From JBKPRX01 sp046734795 (lineage in GTDB: Bacteria > Actinomycetota > Thermoleophilia > Gaiellales > Gaiellaceae), in assembly GCA_046734795.1 (NCBI GenBank), contig JBKPRX010000011.1, positions 1-64,000 of the forward strand: DNA of 64,000 bases. Direction: 5' to 3'. A program made the position numbers and the translations under genes. Under the pieces are notes generated by a model. It was not told the DNA's origin. It ran no database searches and worked only from the letters and a program-made list of their open reading frames with translations. Below are positions 39,952-49,947 of this stretch, in pieces; position 1 is the stretch's first letter, and every line of letters starts with the position of its first letter.

Positions 39952-40266
39952 ATGCGTTGCAGGCGGTGTAGCCCGGTTCCCGAGGAGGTCCGCCGCGCGG
40001 CGGGCCTCCTCGAACGGCGTTGGACGCTCTCGATCCTCTACGCGTCGATCGAAGGTGCCGAGCGCTTCAACGAGTTTCGTGACGCGCTCGGCACCGTTCC
40101 GCCCGCGACGTTGACGGTGCGCCTCACCGAGCTCGTCGATGCAGGCCTTCTCGAGCGGCGCGTACTCGATACACGTCCGCCTGCCGTCGAGTACCGACTG
40201 ACGTCCGACGGCAAGCGCTTCGAGCCTCTGCTGCGCGAGCTCGTTCGCTGCGCGCGCGTAACCTGA
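39952..40266 (+). CDS. HxlR-family transcriptional regulator
   Basis: A 104-residue winged-helix protein of the HxlR/MarR-like group (ERRWTLSILYASIEGAERFNEFRDAL, then TLTVRLTELVDAGLLERRV...VEYRLTSDGK). Two cysteines at the N-terminus (MRCRRCSP) could make it redox- or electrophile-responsive, as in some HxlR proteins. It lies six bases before the ABC exporter gene, which it probably regulates. Confidence 0.85.
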   Translation: MRCRRCSPVPEEVRRAAGLLERRWTLSILYASIEGAERFNEFRDALGTVPPATLTVRLTELVDAGLLERRVLDTRPPAVEYRLTSDGKRFEPLLRELVRCARVT

Positions 40267-40272
40267 GCCGCG

Positions 40273-42102
40273 ATGGGCATGTTCTTCCATTCCTCGCAGG
40301 CACCGCCGGAACGGCCGGCCGATCCGCTCGTGCGCCGCGCGAACCTGCAACGGATCGGCGGGCTCTTCAGGCCGTACGAGCTGAGGCTCACGGGCCTGCT
40401 CTCGCTGATCGTCGTCTCGGCCGCAATCGGCGTCGTGCCCGCGTTCTTGTTGAAGCGCGTACTCGAGGCGATCGGCGAGAACGACACGAGGGCGCTGTCG
40501 TTCGCAGCCGCAGGGATGATCGTGATCGCGGTCGTGAGCGGAGTGCTCGGCGTGATCCAGACGTTGCTCTCGAACCAGGTCGGGCAGCGGGTCATGCACG
40601 ACCTCCGCACGTCGGTGTACCGGCACTTGCAGCGTCTCTCGCTCGCGTTCTTCACGCGCACGCGCACGGGCGAAGTGCAGTCGCGCATCGCGAACGACAT
40701 CGGCGGCGTGCAGAACGTCGTCACGAACACGGCCACCTCGATCGCATCGAACGTGACGACAGTCGTCGCGACGATGGTCGGCATGCTGCTCTTGAGCTGG
40801 CAGCTCGCGCTCTTTGCGTTTGCGCTGATTCCGGCCTTCGCGTTTCTGACGCGGCGCGTCGGCCAAGAGCGGCGCCGCATCGCGAAGACGACGCAGGAGA
40901 CGCTCGCCGACATCTCGAGCCTCGTGCAGGAGTCGCTCTCGGTCTCGGGGATCCTGCTCGGCAAGACGATGGGGCGCGGGAATGAGCTCGCCGATCGTTT
41001 CGAAGTCGACTCGCGCCGGCTCGCCGATCTCGAGGTGCGCCAACGGATGGCCGGCCGCTGGGTGATGGCTTCGATTCAGACGAGCTTCGCGATCATGCCG
41101 GCAGCCGTGTACTGGTTCGGCGGCCTCGCGCTCGCGAACGGGTCGCAGGCGATCTCGATCGCGACGCTCGTGGCGTTCACGACCTTGCAGACGCGTTTGT
41201 TCTTCCCCGTCGGCTCGTTGCTCGGAGTGAGCCTCGACGTACAGACATCGCTTGCCCTCTTCGACCGCATCTTCGAGTACCTCGACCAGCGCGTCGACAT
41301 CGTCGAGAAGGCCGACGCGACGGAGGTCGGGACGGCTGGAGACGTCGGCTTTGACGGCGTCTGGTTCCGCTACGGCGACGACTGGACGCTGCAGGACATC
41401 ACGTTCAACGTTCCCGCCGGTACGACGACTGCGCTCGTCGGCGAGACCGGGTCCGGCAAGACGACGCTCGGTTATCTCACCGCGCGGCTCTACGACGTGA
41501 GTCGCGGACGCATCACCATCGACGGCGTCGACATCCGTGATCTGAGCTTCAAGGCGTTGACGGATCTCGTCGGCGTCGTGTCACAGGAGACGTATCTCTT
41601 CCACGCTTCGGTGCGCGAGAACCTCCGCTTCGCGAAGCCGGATGCGACCGATGCGGAGATCGAGCGCGCCGCCGAAGCGGCTCGCATCCATCATGTGATC
41701 GCTGCGCTGCCGGAGGGGTACGACACGATCGTCGGCGAGCGTGGCTACCGCTTCTCCGGCGGCGAGAAGCAGCGGATGGCGATCGCGCGCACGATCTTGC
41801 GCAACCCGCCGATCCTCGTCCTCGACGAGGCGACGAGCTCGCTCGACACCGAGACGGAGCGGCTCGTGCAGGAGGCGCTCGATCGTCTCGCCGAAGGCCG
41901 GACGACGATCGCGATCGCGCACCGACTCTCGACCGTGCGCGACGCAGACCAGATCGTCGTCCTCGACCATGGTCGCATCGTCGAGACGGGCCGGCACGAG
42001 GAGCTCGTTCGCGTGGGTGGACGCTACGCAGCCCTGATCGCGAGCGACGCAGAGGTCGCGAGCGCGCCGGCCCAGCTCTCGGCGCTGGCGCCGGCAAGCT
42101 AG
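40273..42102 (+). CDS. ABC exporter, fused permease-ATPase (MsbA/LmrA type)
   Basis: A 609-residue half-transporter that would work as a homodimer. Six membrane helices (about residues 35-320) precede the ATPase: Walker A GETGSGKTT near 390, Q-loop VSQETYLF, signature FSGGEKQRMAIAR near 495, Walker B ILVLDEAT and H-loop IAHRLS. The substrate is probably a lipid or hydrophobic drug. ATG 40273 follows the HxlR gene by six bases. Confidence 0.9.
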   Translation: MGMFFHSSQAPPERPADPLVRRANLQRIGGLFRPYELRLTGLLSLIVVSAAIGVVPAFLLKRVLEAIGENDTRALSFAAAGMIVIAVVSGVLGVIQTLLSNQVGQRVMHDLRTSVYRHLQRLSLAFFTRTRTGEVQSRIANDIGGVQNVVTNTATSIASNVTTVVATMVGMLLLSWQLALFAFALIPAFAFLTRRVGQERRRIAKTTQETLADISSLVQESLSVSGILLGKTMGRGNELADRFEVDSRRLADLEVRQRMAGRWVMASIQTSFAIMPAAVYWFGGLALANGSQAISIATLVAFTTLQTRLFFPVGSLLGVSLDVQTSLALFDRIFEYLDQRVDIVEKADATEVGTAGDVGFDGVWFRYGDDWTLQDITFNVPAGTTTALVGETGSGKTTLGYLTARLYDVSRGRITIDGVDIRDLSFKALTDLVGVVSQETYLFHASVRENLRFAKPDATDAEIERAAEAARIHHVIAALPEGYDTIVGERGYRFSGGEKQRMAIARTILRNPPILVLDEATSSLDTETERLVQEALDRLAEGRTTIAIAHRLSTVRDADQIVVLDHGRIVETGRHEELVRVGGRYAALIASDAEVASAPAQLSALAPAS

Positions 42103-42106
42103 CGCG

Positions 42107-42495
42107 TCAGCTCGGCGGCCACGGTCCGAGCGGCACGCCGATCTCCGCCTCGTGGCCGAACGGATCGACGATCCGGCCGACGCGCCAACCGTGCTCGTCG
42201 CGTGCAGGCGACAGCTCGATCGCGCCTGCCGTGACCGCCTGCCGGAGGACAGCGTCAGGGTCGTCGACCACAAGCAGCGTCCAACCCGTGGCTCCGTCGA
42301 TCGAGCGCGGGCTAAGCCGTCTCATCATCGCGGATGCCGAGGTCACCCAGAACGCTGCGTCACCGACCGCGACCTGCGCGACGATGTCGTCGCCTTCGCC
42401 GATCCGATGGAGCACGCTTGCGCCGAACGCGCTCCCGTCAACGCAACCGCCTCGCTCGGCGTATCGACCCACGGCTCCGGCTGCACGCTCGTCAT
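42107..42495 (-). pseudogene. VOC/glyoxalase-like protein with a frameshift
   Basis: The family N-terminus (MTSVQPEPWVDTPSEAVA) begins at ATG 42495, but the frame must shift near 42438-42442 to continue with GSAFGASVLHRIGEGDDIVAQV. That second part runs to the stop at 42107 (PhnB-like VOC fold: DAAFWV, DPFGHEAEIGVPLGPWPP). One base appears to be missing where a family Phe-Tyr/Asp codon pair is expected. Either a recent pseudogene or a sequencing error. An intact reading from GTG 42472 gives a 121-residue product with a wrong N-terminus. Confidence 0.7.
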
Positions 42496-42563
42496 CGCGC
42501 GAACGCTAGACGGCCGTCGTGCGCCGGAGCGGCGGCCCGCGTTTCGTGCTAAGGATCAGGCGC

Positions 42564-43715
<1,152 letters not shown>

Positions 43716-43718
43716 CCT

Positions 43719-44495
43719 TCAGGCAACGTAGCCGCCGTCGACTCTGACAAGCGCGCCGGTCGTGAAGCTCGACGCGTCGCTTGCGAAATAGAGCGCGGCG
43801 CCGACGATCTCGTCTGGCTGCCCGCCGCGCTGGAGCGCGAAGCGTTCGGCACGCGCCTCGAAGGCGCCCATGTCCCACGCTTTGGAGATGTCGGTCAGGA
43901 ATGGCCCAGCGACGATGCAGTTCACACGCACCGACGACCACGCGTGCGCGAACGCCTGCGTGATCGCATTCAGTCCCGCCTTCGCGGCCGCGTACGGGAT
44001 CACGTCCGGACGTGGATAGATGGACGCAGCGCTCGAGATGTTGACGATCGAGCCGCCGCCGCCCTCAGCCATTCGCGACCCGATAAGCGCAGTCAGTCGA
44101 AACGGGCCTTTGAGGTTGACTGCGATCACCTTGTCCCAAAGGTCCTCGCTGACCGCGGCCGGCTCCGGATAGAGGGGCGACATTCCCGCGTTGTTCACCA
44201 GCACGTCGACGCGACCAAACGCGTGGTACGCGGCGTCCGTGAGCTGCTCGAGCTCGCCCCACCGGCCGACGTGACAGGCCACGGGAAACGCGCGGCGACC
44301 GGTTGCCGCAGCGACTTCGTCCGCAACCGCTCGGCATTCGTCGAGCTTGCGGCTCGCGATCACGACGTCGGCGCCGGCTGCAGCGAAGCCGAACGCCATC
44401 GCGCGTCCGAGCCCCCGGCTCCCACCGGTGACGAGCGCGACACGGCCCGCGAGGTCGAACCGCTCCGCAGGCGTCGCCGTCTCGGAGTGGGTCAT
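43719..44495 (-). CDS. Short-chain dehydrogenase/reductase
   Basis: A 258-residue classical SDR. Cofactor motif TGGSRGLGRAM; the Arg after the second strand (SRKLDE) suggests NADP(H). NNAG, catalytic Ser in ISSAAS and Tyr/Lys in PYAAAK are all present, and VDGGY is at the C-terminus. Its ATG overlaps the acyl-CoA ligase stop by four bases, so the pair is an operon. Likely a 3-oxoacyl or 3-hydroxyacyl-CoA oxidoreductase in the same pathway (inference). Confidence 0.9.
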   Translation of the reverse strand: MTHSETATPAERFDLAGRVALVTGGSRGLGRAMAFGFAAAGADVVIASRKLDECRAVADEVAAATGRRAFPVACHVGRWGELEQLTDAAYHAFGRVDVLVNNAGMSPLYPEPAAVSEDLWDKVIAVNLKGPFRLTALIGSRMAEGGGGSIVNISSAASIYPRPDVIPYAAAKAGLNAITQAFAHAWSSVRVNCIVAGPFLTDISKAWDMGAFEARAERFALQRGGQPDEIVGAALYFASDASSFTTGALVRVDGGYVA

Positions 44496-46198
44496 TCGGC
44501 GGCCGCGGCGCCGGTCAGCACGACCTCGTCACGGAGCTCGCGCTTGAGCACCTTGCCGGTCGCTGTACGCGGAAGCGGCTCGCCGCGGAAGAAGATCGGT
44601 CCTGGAACCTTGAACCGTGCAATGCGCGCGGCGACCCACTCGCGCAGCTCGTCGGCGTTCACTGAAGCACCCGGCTTGAGGTTGACGATCGCCGCTACCT
44701 CCTCGCCGACTTCCTCGTCCGGCAGTCCGACCACGGCCACGTCGTCGATCGCAGGGTGCTCGAACATGACGGCTTCGACCTCCGCGCAGTAGACGTTCTC
44801 GCCGCCGCGGATGACGACGTCCTTGAGGCGATCGACGACGTAGACGAGCCCATCGTCGTCGACGTAGCCGAGATCGCCGGTGTGGAACCACTCGTCGGTG
44901 AAGCTTGCGGCGGTCTCCGCAGGCTTGTTCCAGTAGCCGCGGATGACGTTCGGGCCGCGGAACCACAGCTCGCCGACGCTGCCGGTCGGCGCGTCTTCTT
45001 CAGTGGTCGGGTCGACGACGCGCATGTCTGCGCCGACAACGGGCCGGCCGACGCTGTCCGGGTTCTGCACGTACTGCTCGCCGGAGTTGATGACGACGGC
45101 GGAGGTCGTCTCCGTCAACCCGTAGCCGTTCGCGGGTGCGACCGCGGACGAGAAGTGGCTGTCGATTCGCCGGATCAGATCCGGCGGGACCGGCGCGCCT
45201 CCTGAGGCGAGGCCCGCGAGGCTCGACACGTCGTGCCGGGCGAGCTCGGGCGAGTGGAGCAGCTGGCGCATCGTCTTCGGGACGGCCGCGATCGAATTCA
45301 CGCCCTCGCGTTCGACGAGTTCGAGCGCCTTTGCGACGTCCCAGCGATACAGCAGCACGAGCTTCGAGCCCGTCAAGGCCGTGTACTGCATACCCGTCTG
45401 ACCCGCGATGTGGAAGATGGGAAACGTCGTCATGTACACGGGCTGATCCGGCGGCGGCTCCTCGCCGCTCATCGTCAGCGCGAGCGCGGCGTTGAGCGCA
45501 GTGTTCATGAGGTTCGTGACGTGGTTCCGGTGCGTGCCGACGGCGCCCTTCGGCGTGCCGGTCGTGCCCGACGTGTAGAGGATCGTCGCGTCGTCCTCGG
45601 GCGCGATCTCCACATCCGGTAGCGATGCGTCGCGGTCGAGCGCGGCGCGCACGTCCTCCCAGCGCTCGCCGCCGTCGGGCAGTCGGCCCTCGTGACGCAC
45701 CGCGATGACGCCCCGGAGATCGAGCTCCGGAAGCACGTCGCGAATGACGTCGATGCGTTCGCCGTCTGCGACGAGCAAGCGCGCGCCCGAATCCTCCAAC
45801 GCGTAACGCATCTCGCGCGCCGTCCACCATGCATTGAGCGGTACCACGATGAGGCCGAGCGCGATCGATCCCCAGAAGACGAGCGGCCACTCGGGGTAGT
45901 TCCGCATCGCGACCGCGATCCGGTCGCCCTGCTCGAGGCCGTACTCGTCGCGCAGGCGAGCAGCGAGCCCGCCGGCGACCGCGAGGAGCTCTTGGTACGT
46001 GTAGCGCTCGTCCTCGTAGACGACCGCGTCGCGCTCCGCAAATGCAGCGCTCGCTTCGAGCACGACGCGCAGCGTCGGCGGCGCGTTGCGGAAGACGCGC
46101 ATCGGCACGCCGCGCACGGTTTCCAAGACCACCTCGAAGTCCGCGCCCGCCGCGGTCAGCGCGCGGAGGGCTTCGTCGCGGGTCATCGTCGTCGGCAT
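44492..46198 (-). CDS. Acyl-CoA synthetase / AMP-dependent ligase
   Basis: A 568-residue adenylate-forming enzyme. The P-loop is ILYTSGTTGTPKGAVGTH near residue 190. A5-type motif YGLTETTS, A7 TGDLGYVDDDGLVYVVDRLKD and the C-terminal catalytic Lys region RTATGKVLKREL are all intact. It activates a carboxylic acid, probably fatty or aromatic, with CoA. ATG 46198. It is divergent from the enoyl-CoA hydratase gene and upstream of the SDR in the same operon. Confidence 0.9.
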   Translation of the reverse strand: MPTTMTRDEALRALTAAGADFEVVLETVRGVPMRVFRNAPPTLRVVLEASAAFAERDAVVYEDERYTYQELLAVAGGLAARLRDEYGLEQGDRIAVAMRNYPEWPLVFWGSIALGLIVVPLNAWWTAREMRYALEDSGARLLVADGERIDVIRDVLPELDLRGVIAVRHEGRLPDGGERWEDVRAALDRDASLPDVEIAPEDDATILYTSGTTGTPKGAVGTHRNHVTNLMNTALNAALALTMSGEEPPPDQPVYMTTFPIFHIAGQTGMQYTALTGSKLVLLYRWDVAKALELVEREGVNSIAAVPKTMRQLLHSPELARHDVSSLAGLASGGAPVPPDLIRRIDSHFSSAVAPANGYGLTETTSAVVINSGEQYVQNPDSVGRPVVGADMRVVDPTTEEDAPTGSVGELWFRGPNVIRGYWNKPAETAASFTDEWFHTGDLGYVDDDGLVYVVDRLKDVVIRGGENVYCAEVEAVMFEHPAIDDVAVVGLPDEEVGEEVAAIVNLKPGASVNADELREWVAARIARFKVPGPIFFRGEPLPRTATGKVLKRELRDEVVLTGAAAAE

Positions 46199-46335
46199 CT
46201 CGTTCCAGGGCTCGCGCTGGTCGGAAGGCGTCCTATGTTATGGGCGTGACGCCGCCGTCACCGACCGAAACGGGCATCCGCACCGAGCTCGCGGACGGCA
46301 TCGCGCCCGTTGGCGTCTCGCTTTACGATGCCCTC

Positions 46336-47133
46336 ATGGGTGAGCGCGTCCGCGTGGAGGTCGAAGACCGCATCGCCGTCGTCACGTTGACCCGGCCGGA
46401 GAAGCACAACGCGCTCGACCCCGAGATGTTCGCGGCGATCCGTGCGGCGGCAGAGGGAGTCGCCTCGACGCCGGCGATCCGCGCGGTCGTCCTGCACGGC
46501 GAAGGACCGAGCTTCTGCTCCGGGCTCGACACGACCTCGTTCGGCGACTTGTCGTCCGACTTGATCGAGCGTGCACCCGGACGTCGCGCCAACCCCGCGC
46601 AACAGCTCTGCACCGACTGGATCGATCTGCCCGTTCCTGTGATCGCGGCGATCCACGGAGCGTGCTTCGGCGGCGGACTGCAGATGGCTCTCGGTGCCGA
46701 CATTCGCATCGCCGCGCCCGACGCACGCCTCAGCATCCGCGAAGTGCGGTGGGGGCTCGTGCCGGACATGGGCATCACAGCCGCCTTGCCGCGGCTCGTG
46801 CGGCTCGACGTCGCCAAGGAGCTGACGTACACCGGCCGCGTCGTCGACGGGCAGGAGGCGCTCGCGCTCGGGCTCGTCACACGCGTGGCCGACGATCCGC
46901 AGACTGCCGCGTTCGCGTTGGCGCGCGAGATCGCAGCGCGCTCGCCTGACGCGGTGCGCGCAGCGAAGCGTCTCTACGAGGAGGCATGGCCCGCGAGCGA
47001 AGGCGATGCGCTTGCCCTCGAAAGCGAGCTTCAGAGCAGCCTGATCGGAACGCCGAATCAGATCGCCGCGATCACGGGCGGAAACGAGCCGGATCCGAAT
47101 GTGTTCGCCGACGCTGATAGGGTCGCGCTCTGA
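46336..47133 (+). CDS. Enoyl-CoA hydratase/isomerase (crotonase family)
   Basis: A 265-residue crotonase. Oxyanion-hole segments are SFCSGLD and HGACFGGGLQMALGADIRIA, with the acidic catalytic position in IREVRWGLVPDMG. It hydrates 2-enoyl-CoA in the beta-oxidation-like cluster. ATG 46336 gives the usual family length; an in-frame ATG about 96 bases upstream would add an unrelated 32-residue head. The stop overlaps the ATG of the holin-like gene by one base. Confidence 0.88.
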   Translation: MGERVRVEVEDRIAVVTLTRPEKHNALDPEMFAAIRAAAEGVASTPAIRAVVLHGEGPSFCSGLDTTSFGDLSSDLIERAPGRRANPAQQLCTDWIDLPVPVIAAIHGACFGGGLQMALGADIRIAAPDARLSIREVRWGLVPDMGITAALPRLVRLDVAKELTYTGRVVDGQEALALGLVTRVADDPQTAAFALAREIAARSPDAVRAAKRLYEEAWPASEGDALALESELQSSLIGTPNQIAAITGGNEPDPNVFADADRVAL

Positions 47134-47507
47134 TGATTCGCTGGCTCCTCATCTCGTGGGTCGGAAACGCCGTCGTGCTCGGAGTGACCGCCGCGATCTT
47201 GAACGGCGTCTCCGTCAACGATTCGTTCTGGACGCTGGTCTGGGCGGCGCTCGTGTTCGGCATCCTCAACACGATCCTGAAGCCAATCCTCAAGATCATC
47301 ACGTTCCCGTTCGCGATCATCACGCTCGGCCTCGCCTGGTTCTTCGTCTCGATGCTGATGCTCTGGCTGACGGATCTCATCGTCGGCGCATTCGACATCG
47401 ACGGCTTCTGGAACTACGTGTGGGCCACGATCATCGTGTGGATCGTCAACGTCGTGATCGACGCGCTCTTCCGCGACGAGCGTCAGGGCACGCTCGCGAC
47501 CGCGTAG
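47133..47507 (+). CDS. Phage-holin-family (YvlD-like) membrane protein
   Basis: A 124-residue protein with four membrane helices and the YvlD/Phage_holin_4_2 pattern (WVGNAVVLGVTAAILNGVSV, LVFGILNTILKPILKIITFP, WLTDLIVGAF). It is homologous to the N-terminal domain of the fusion at 4454. ATG 47133 overlaps the hydratase stop. Despite the family name there is no sign of a phage; such proteins are ordinary envelope proteins in actinobacteria. The end overlaps the methyltransferase pseudogene by 25 bases. Confidence 0.85.
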   Translation: MIRWLLISWVGNAVVLGVTAAILNGVSVNDSFWTLVWAALVFGILNTILKPILKIITFPFAIITLGLAWFFVSMLMLWLTDLIVGAFDIDGFWNYVWATIIVWIVNVVIDALFRDERQGTLATA

Positions 47508-48094
47508 AAGCGCTTCGTCGCGACCTCGACACCTTCGTACGGCTCGCGCTCGACCACGCGCTCGACGGCGAAGCCGCTTTTCTCGAGGAGCGCGCTGACC
47601 TCGTCGGGCTCGAAGAAGCGAAAGTCGAGATCGACGGCGCGGCTCCAGAGCTCGTCGAAGTGCTCGATGCTCGAGCCTCGATGGAAGCTCGCCAGGAAGA
47701 TCCCGCCCGGTGCGACCACGCGCGCAACTTCGGTGGACGCCGTGACGAACTCGTCGTCGGCGAAATGGATGAACGAGTAGAACGCGACGGCGGCCGCGAA
47801 CACGCCGTCGTCGAACGGAAGCTTTCGCTGGTCGGCGACGTCGAACGCGAGCTCCGGATTCAGCCGGCGGCCTTCGGCGACCATCGCCGGCGAGAGATCG
47901 ACACCGCGGACGTCGGCGCCGCGCTCTTACAGGTAGCGCGTGACGTGTCCGGGGCCGCAGCCGAGATCGACGACCGCACCGGACGCCCGCGCGGCGATCT
48001 CGTCGAGGAGGGCGCGGTCGACCGGCTTGCGTTCGAGCTCGGCGAACAGGCGCGCGCTGTACTCGGCAGCGAGCGTGTCGTAGCTCGCGCGCAC
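47483..48094 (-). pseudogene. SAM-dependent methyltransferase interrupted by TAA
   Basis: A class I methyltransferase frame of 203 residues from GTG 48094: SYDTLAAEYSARLFAEL, SAM motif I VVDLGCGPGHVTRYL, then an in-frame TAA at 47929-47927 (codon 56). It continues in the same frame with ERGADVRGVDLSPAMVAEGRRL and the rest of the fold to TGA 47483. A single C-to-T change of CAA would restore it. The region after the stop could restart at ATG 47884 but would lack the SAM-binding loop. Probably recently inactivated, or a base error. Confidence 0.7.
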
Positions 48095-48101
48095 GCGATC
48101 G

Positions 48102-48459
48102 TCAGCGCGTATAACGATCGGTCCCGGTGAAGTGCAGAGAGACGTACTCCTCGTCGCCGATCACCCAGCTGTCGTGACCGGCGGGGATGTTGAACAGATC
48201 GCCGGGGCCGAGGGTCAGCTCGCTGCCGTCGCGCATCTTCACGGCGGCTTGGCCCGAGACGACGAGGCCGACGTGCTCGACCTCGCAGAGCTCGGTTCCG
48301 GCGGTCGGCCGGATGTGCTCTGTCCAGCGCCAGCCCGGTTTGTAGATCGCGCGCCCGATCTCCACGCCCGCCGGCGTCGAAGCGCTCGAAGCGACCGAAC
48401 GGGAACGACGTGACGCTGGTCGGATCTGACAGATTGACGACTGAAACCGTGGTCGGCAT
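48102..48459 (-). pseudogene. Cupin-domain protein with a frameshift
   Basis: It starts at ATG 48459 (MPTTVSVVNLSDPTSVTSFP...FDAGG) and must shift frame near 48366-48372 to join GVEIGRAIYKPGWRWTEHI and the cupin barrel (CEVEHVGLVVSGQAAVKM, LGPGDLFNIPAGHDSWV). One extra G in a GGCGGG run explains it. The intact remainder from an internal start gives 87 residues. The metal-binding His/Glu pattern is still visible. Next to the broken methyltransferase. Confidence 0.65.
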
Positions 48460-48507
48460 GGCGGGATCGTCGCAACTTCTCGGGCTGGCGTCTTGGACGT
48501 TCTTGCG

Positions 48508-49311
48508 ATGAACGCGCAGACCGAGCAAGCGCGCTTTCTCCGGCCCGCAGCGCTGCGCGGCGTCGAGGCGCTGCATGCGCAGTTTGTCCATCACCGCTAC
48601 GCGCCGCACGTGCACGACTGTTGGGTGATCGCGTGCGTCGACCGGGGCGCGGCACGCTTCGAGCTCCAAGGGCGAGAGCACACGGCGCCGGCGGAAAGCG
48701 CATTCGTGATCCCGCCCGGTGCGGTCCACACCGGCGAGTCGGCGGCTGCGGGCGGCTATGCGTACCGCGTTCTCTACGTCGACTCCGACGGCGGTGCGAG
48801 CGATCCGGGCGTGCTCGACGGCCGGCCGTTTGCCGGCGCGCCGGTCGTGGAGAACCGACGCCTTCTCGTCAAATTGCGGCGGACGCACGATCTGCTCCTT
48901 CTGCGCGGGCATGCGCTCGAGCAAGGAGAAGCGGTTACGGCCGTTTGTCGGCTCCTCTCGGAGCTCACCGCGCCGCACGCGCGGGAGAGGCGCGCCGCGC
49001 ATCCCGCCGTCGGCCGCGCGAAGTCATTCGTCGAAGAACGCTGGCGTGAAAACTTCACCGTGACCGAGCTCGCGGACGCTGCGGGTCTCTCCCCGTTTCA
49101 CCTCATACGGCTTTTCCGGCGCGACGTCGGCATGCCGCCCTCGGCCTATCGGCGCTCGCTGCGTGTGCTGGCGGCGCAGCGAATGCTCCGCAGAGGCGAA
49201 GCCATTCGCGACGTCGCACTCGCATGCGGCTTCTACGACCAAGCTCATCTCACGAGACACTTCAAGGCGACGACCGGCGTGACACCCGCACGCTACGCGC
49301 AGGCGATGTGA
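48508..49311 (+). CDS. AraC-family transcriptional regulator
   Basis: A 267-residue regulator. The N-terminal cupin-like sensing domain (HHRYAPHVHDCWVIACVDRGAARFEL...IPPGAVHTGES) is followed by the C-terminal double helix-turn-helix (FTVTELADAAGLSPFHLIRLFRRDVGMPPSAYRRSLR ... AIRDVALACGFYDQAHLTRHFKATTGVTPARY). ATG 48508 is preferred over TTG 48493. It is divergent from the broken cupin gene, which may have been its target. Confidence 0.9.
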   Translation: MNAQTEQARFLRPAALRGVEALHAQFVHHRYAPHVHDCWVIACVDRGAARFELQGREHTAPAESAFVIPPGAVHTGESAAAGGYAYRVLYVDSDGGASDPGVLDGRPFAGAPVVENRRLLVKLRRTHDLLLLRGHALEQGEAVTAVCRLLSELTAPHARERRAAHPAVGRAKSFVEERWRENFTVTELADAAGLSPFHLIRLFRRDVGMPPSAYRRSLRVLAAQRMLRRGEAIRDVALACGFYDQAHLTRHFKATTGVTPARYAQAM

Positions 49312-49321
49312 GGTTCCTTCG

Positions 49322-49909
49322 TTGACGCTGCCCTACGAGCAGCACGACGCGAGAGTCCTCTTCTGGGCGCTCTTCGGCGTCTTCGCCCTCGGCGAATACG
49401 CGATGCGTCTCCGCGGCTGCTTGAGCCGAAGCGGGACGACGGCAGAGCGTTGGAGCCTCTTCGTCGTCTCGGCCGCAGCGGCGTTGGGGATCGTGGGCGG
49501 ACTTCGGCTCGCAAAATGGAACGAAGGAACAGTCGGCGTCGGCCGTTGGCCGCTCTTCGTCCTCGGCCTGGTGCTGATGGCTGCCGGACTCGGTGTCCGC
49601 CAGTGGGCGATCCTCGTGCTTGGCCGGTTCTTCACCGTCGACGTACGGGTGCACGCGGATCAGACCGTCGTCGATCGCGGCCCCTACCGGTGGGTGCGAC
49701 ACCCCTCCTACAGCGGGTTGATCGTCTTCTTCGTCGGTGTCGGCCTCGCTCTCGACAACTGGGCGTCGCTCCTTGTGCTCGCGCTCGTTCCGACCGCGGG
49801 GCTGCTATTGCGCATTCGGTCCGAGGAGCGTGCATTGGACGACGCGCTCGGCGATCCGTACCGCCGATACGCGGCGCGCCGCCGGCGCCTTTTTCCAGGC
49901 ATCTGGTAG
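49322..49909 (+). CDS. ICMT-family (isoprenylcysteine carboxyl methyltransferase-like) membrane protein
   Basis: A 195-residue membrane protein with four to five helices and the ICMT/PEMT signature VDRGPYRWVRHPSYSGLIV, followed by EERAL...DPYRRYAARRRRLFP. Members methylate lipid or small carboxyl/thiol substrates with SAM. The TTG 49322 start follows AGGTTCC after the AraC gene. The substrate is unknown. Confidence 0.8.
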   Translation: MTLPYEQHDARVLFWALFGVFALGEYAMRLRGCLSRSGTTAERWSLFVVSAAAALGIVGGLRLAKWNEGTVGVGRWPLFVLGLVLMAAGLGVRQWAILVLGRFFTVDVRVHADQTVVDRGPYRWVRHPSYSGLIVFFVGVGLALDNWASLLVLALVPTAGLLLRIRSEERALDDALGDPYRRYAARRRRLFPGIW

Positions 49910-49947
49910 GTCGCGCCGGATGTCTCGATGACTTTCGGGCGGACGTA

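Noticed and set aside
47133..47507. Prophage or lysis cassette suggested by the holin family name
   Set aside because: No endolysin, integrase or structural genes nearby; YvlD-type proteins are ordinary chromosomal membrane proteins.
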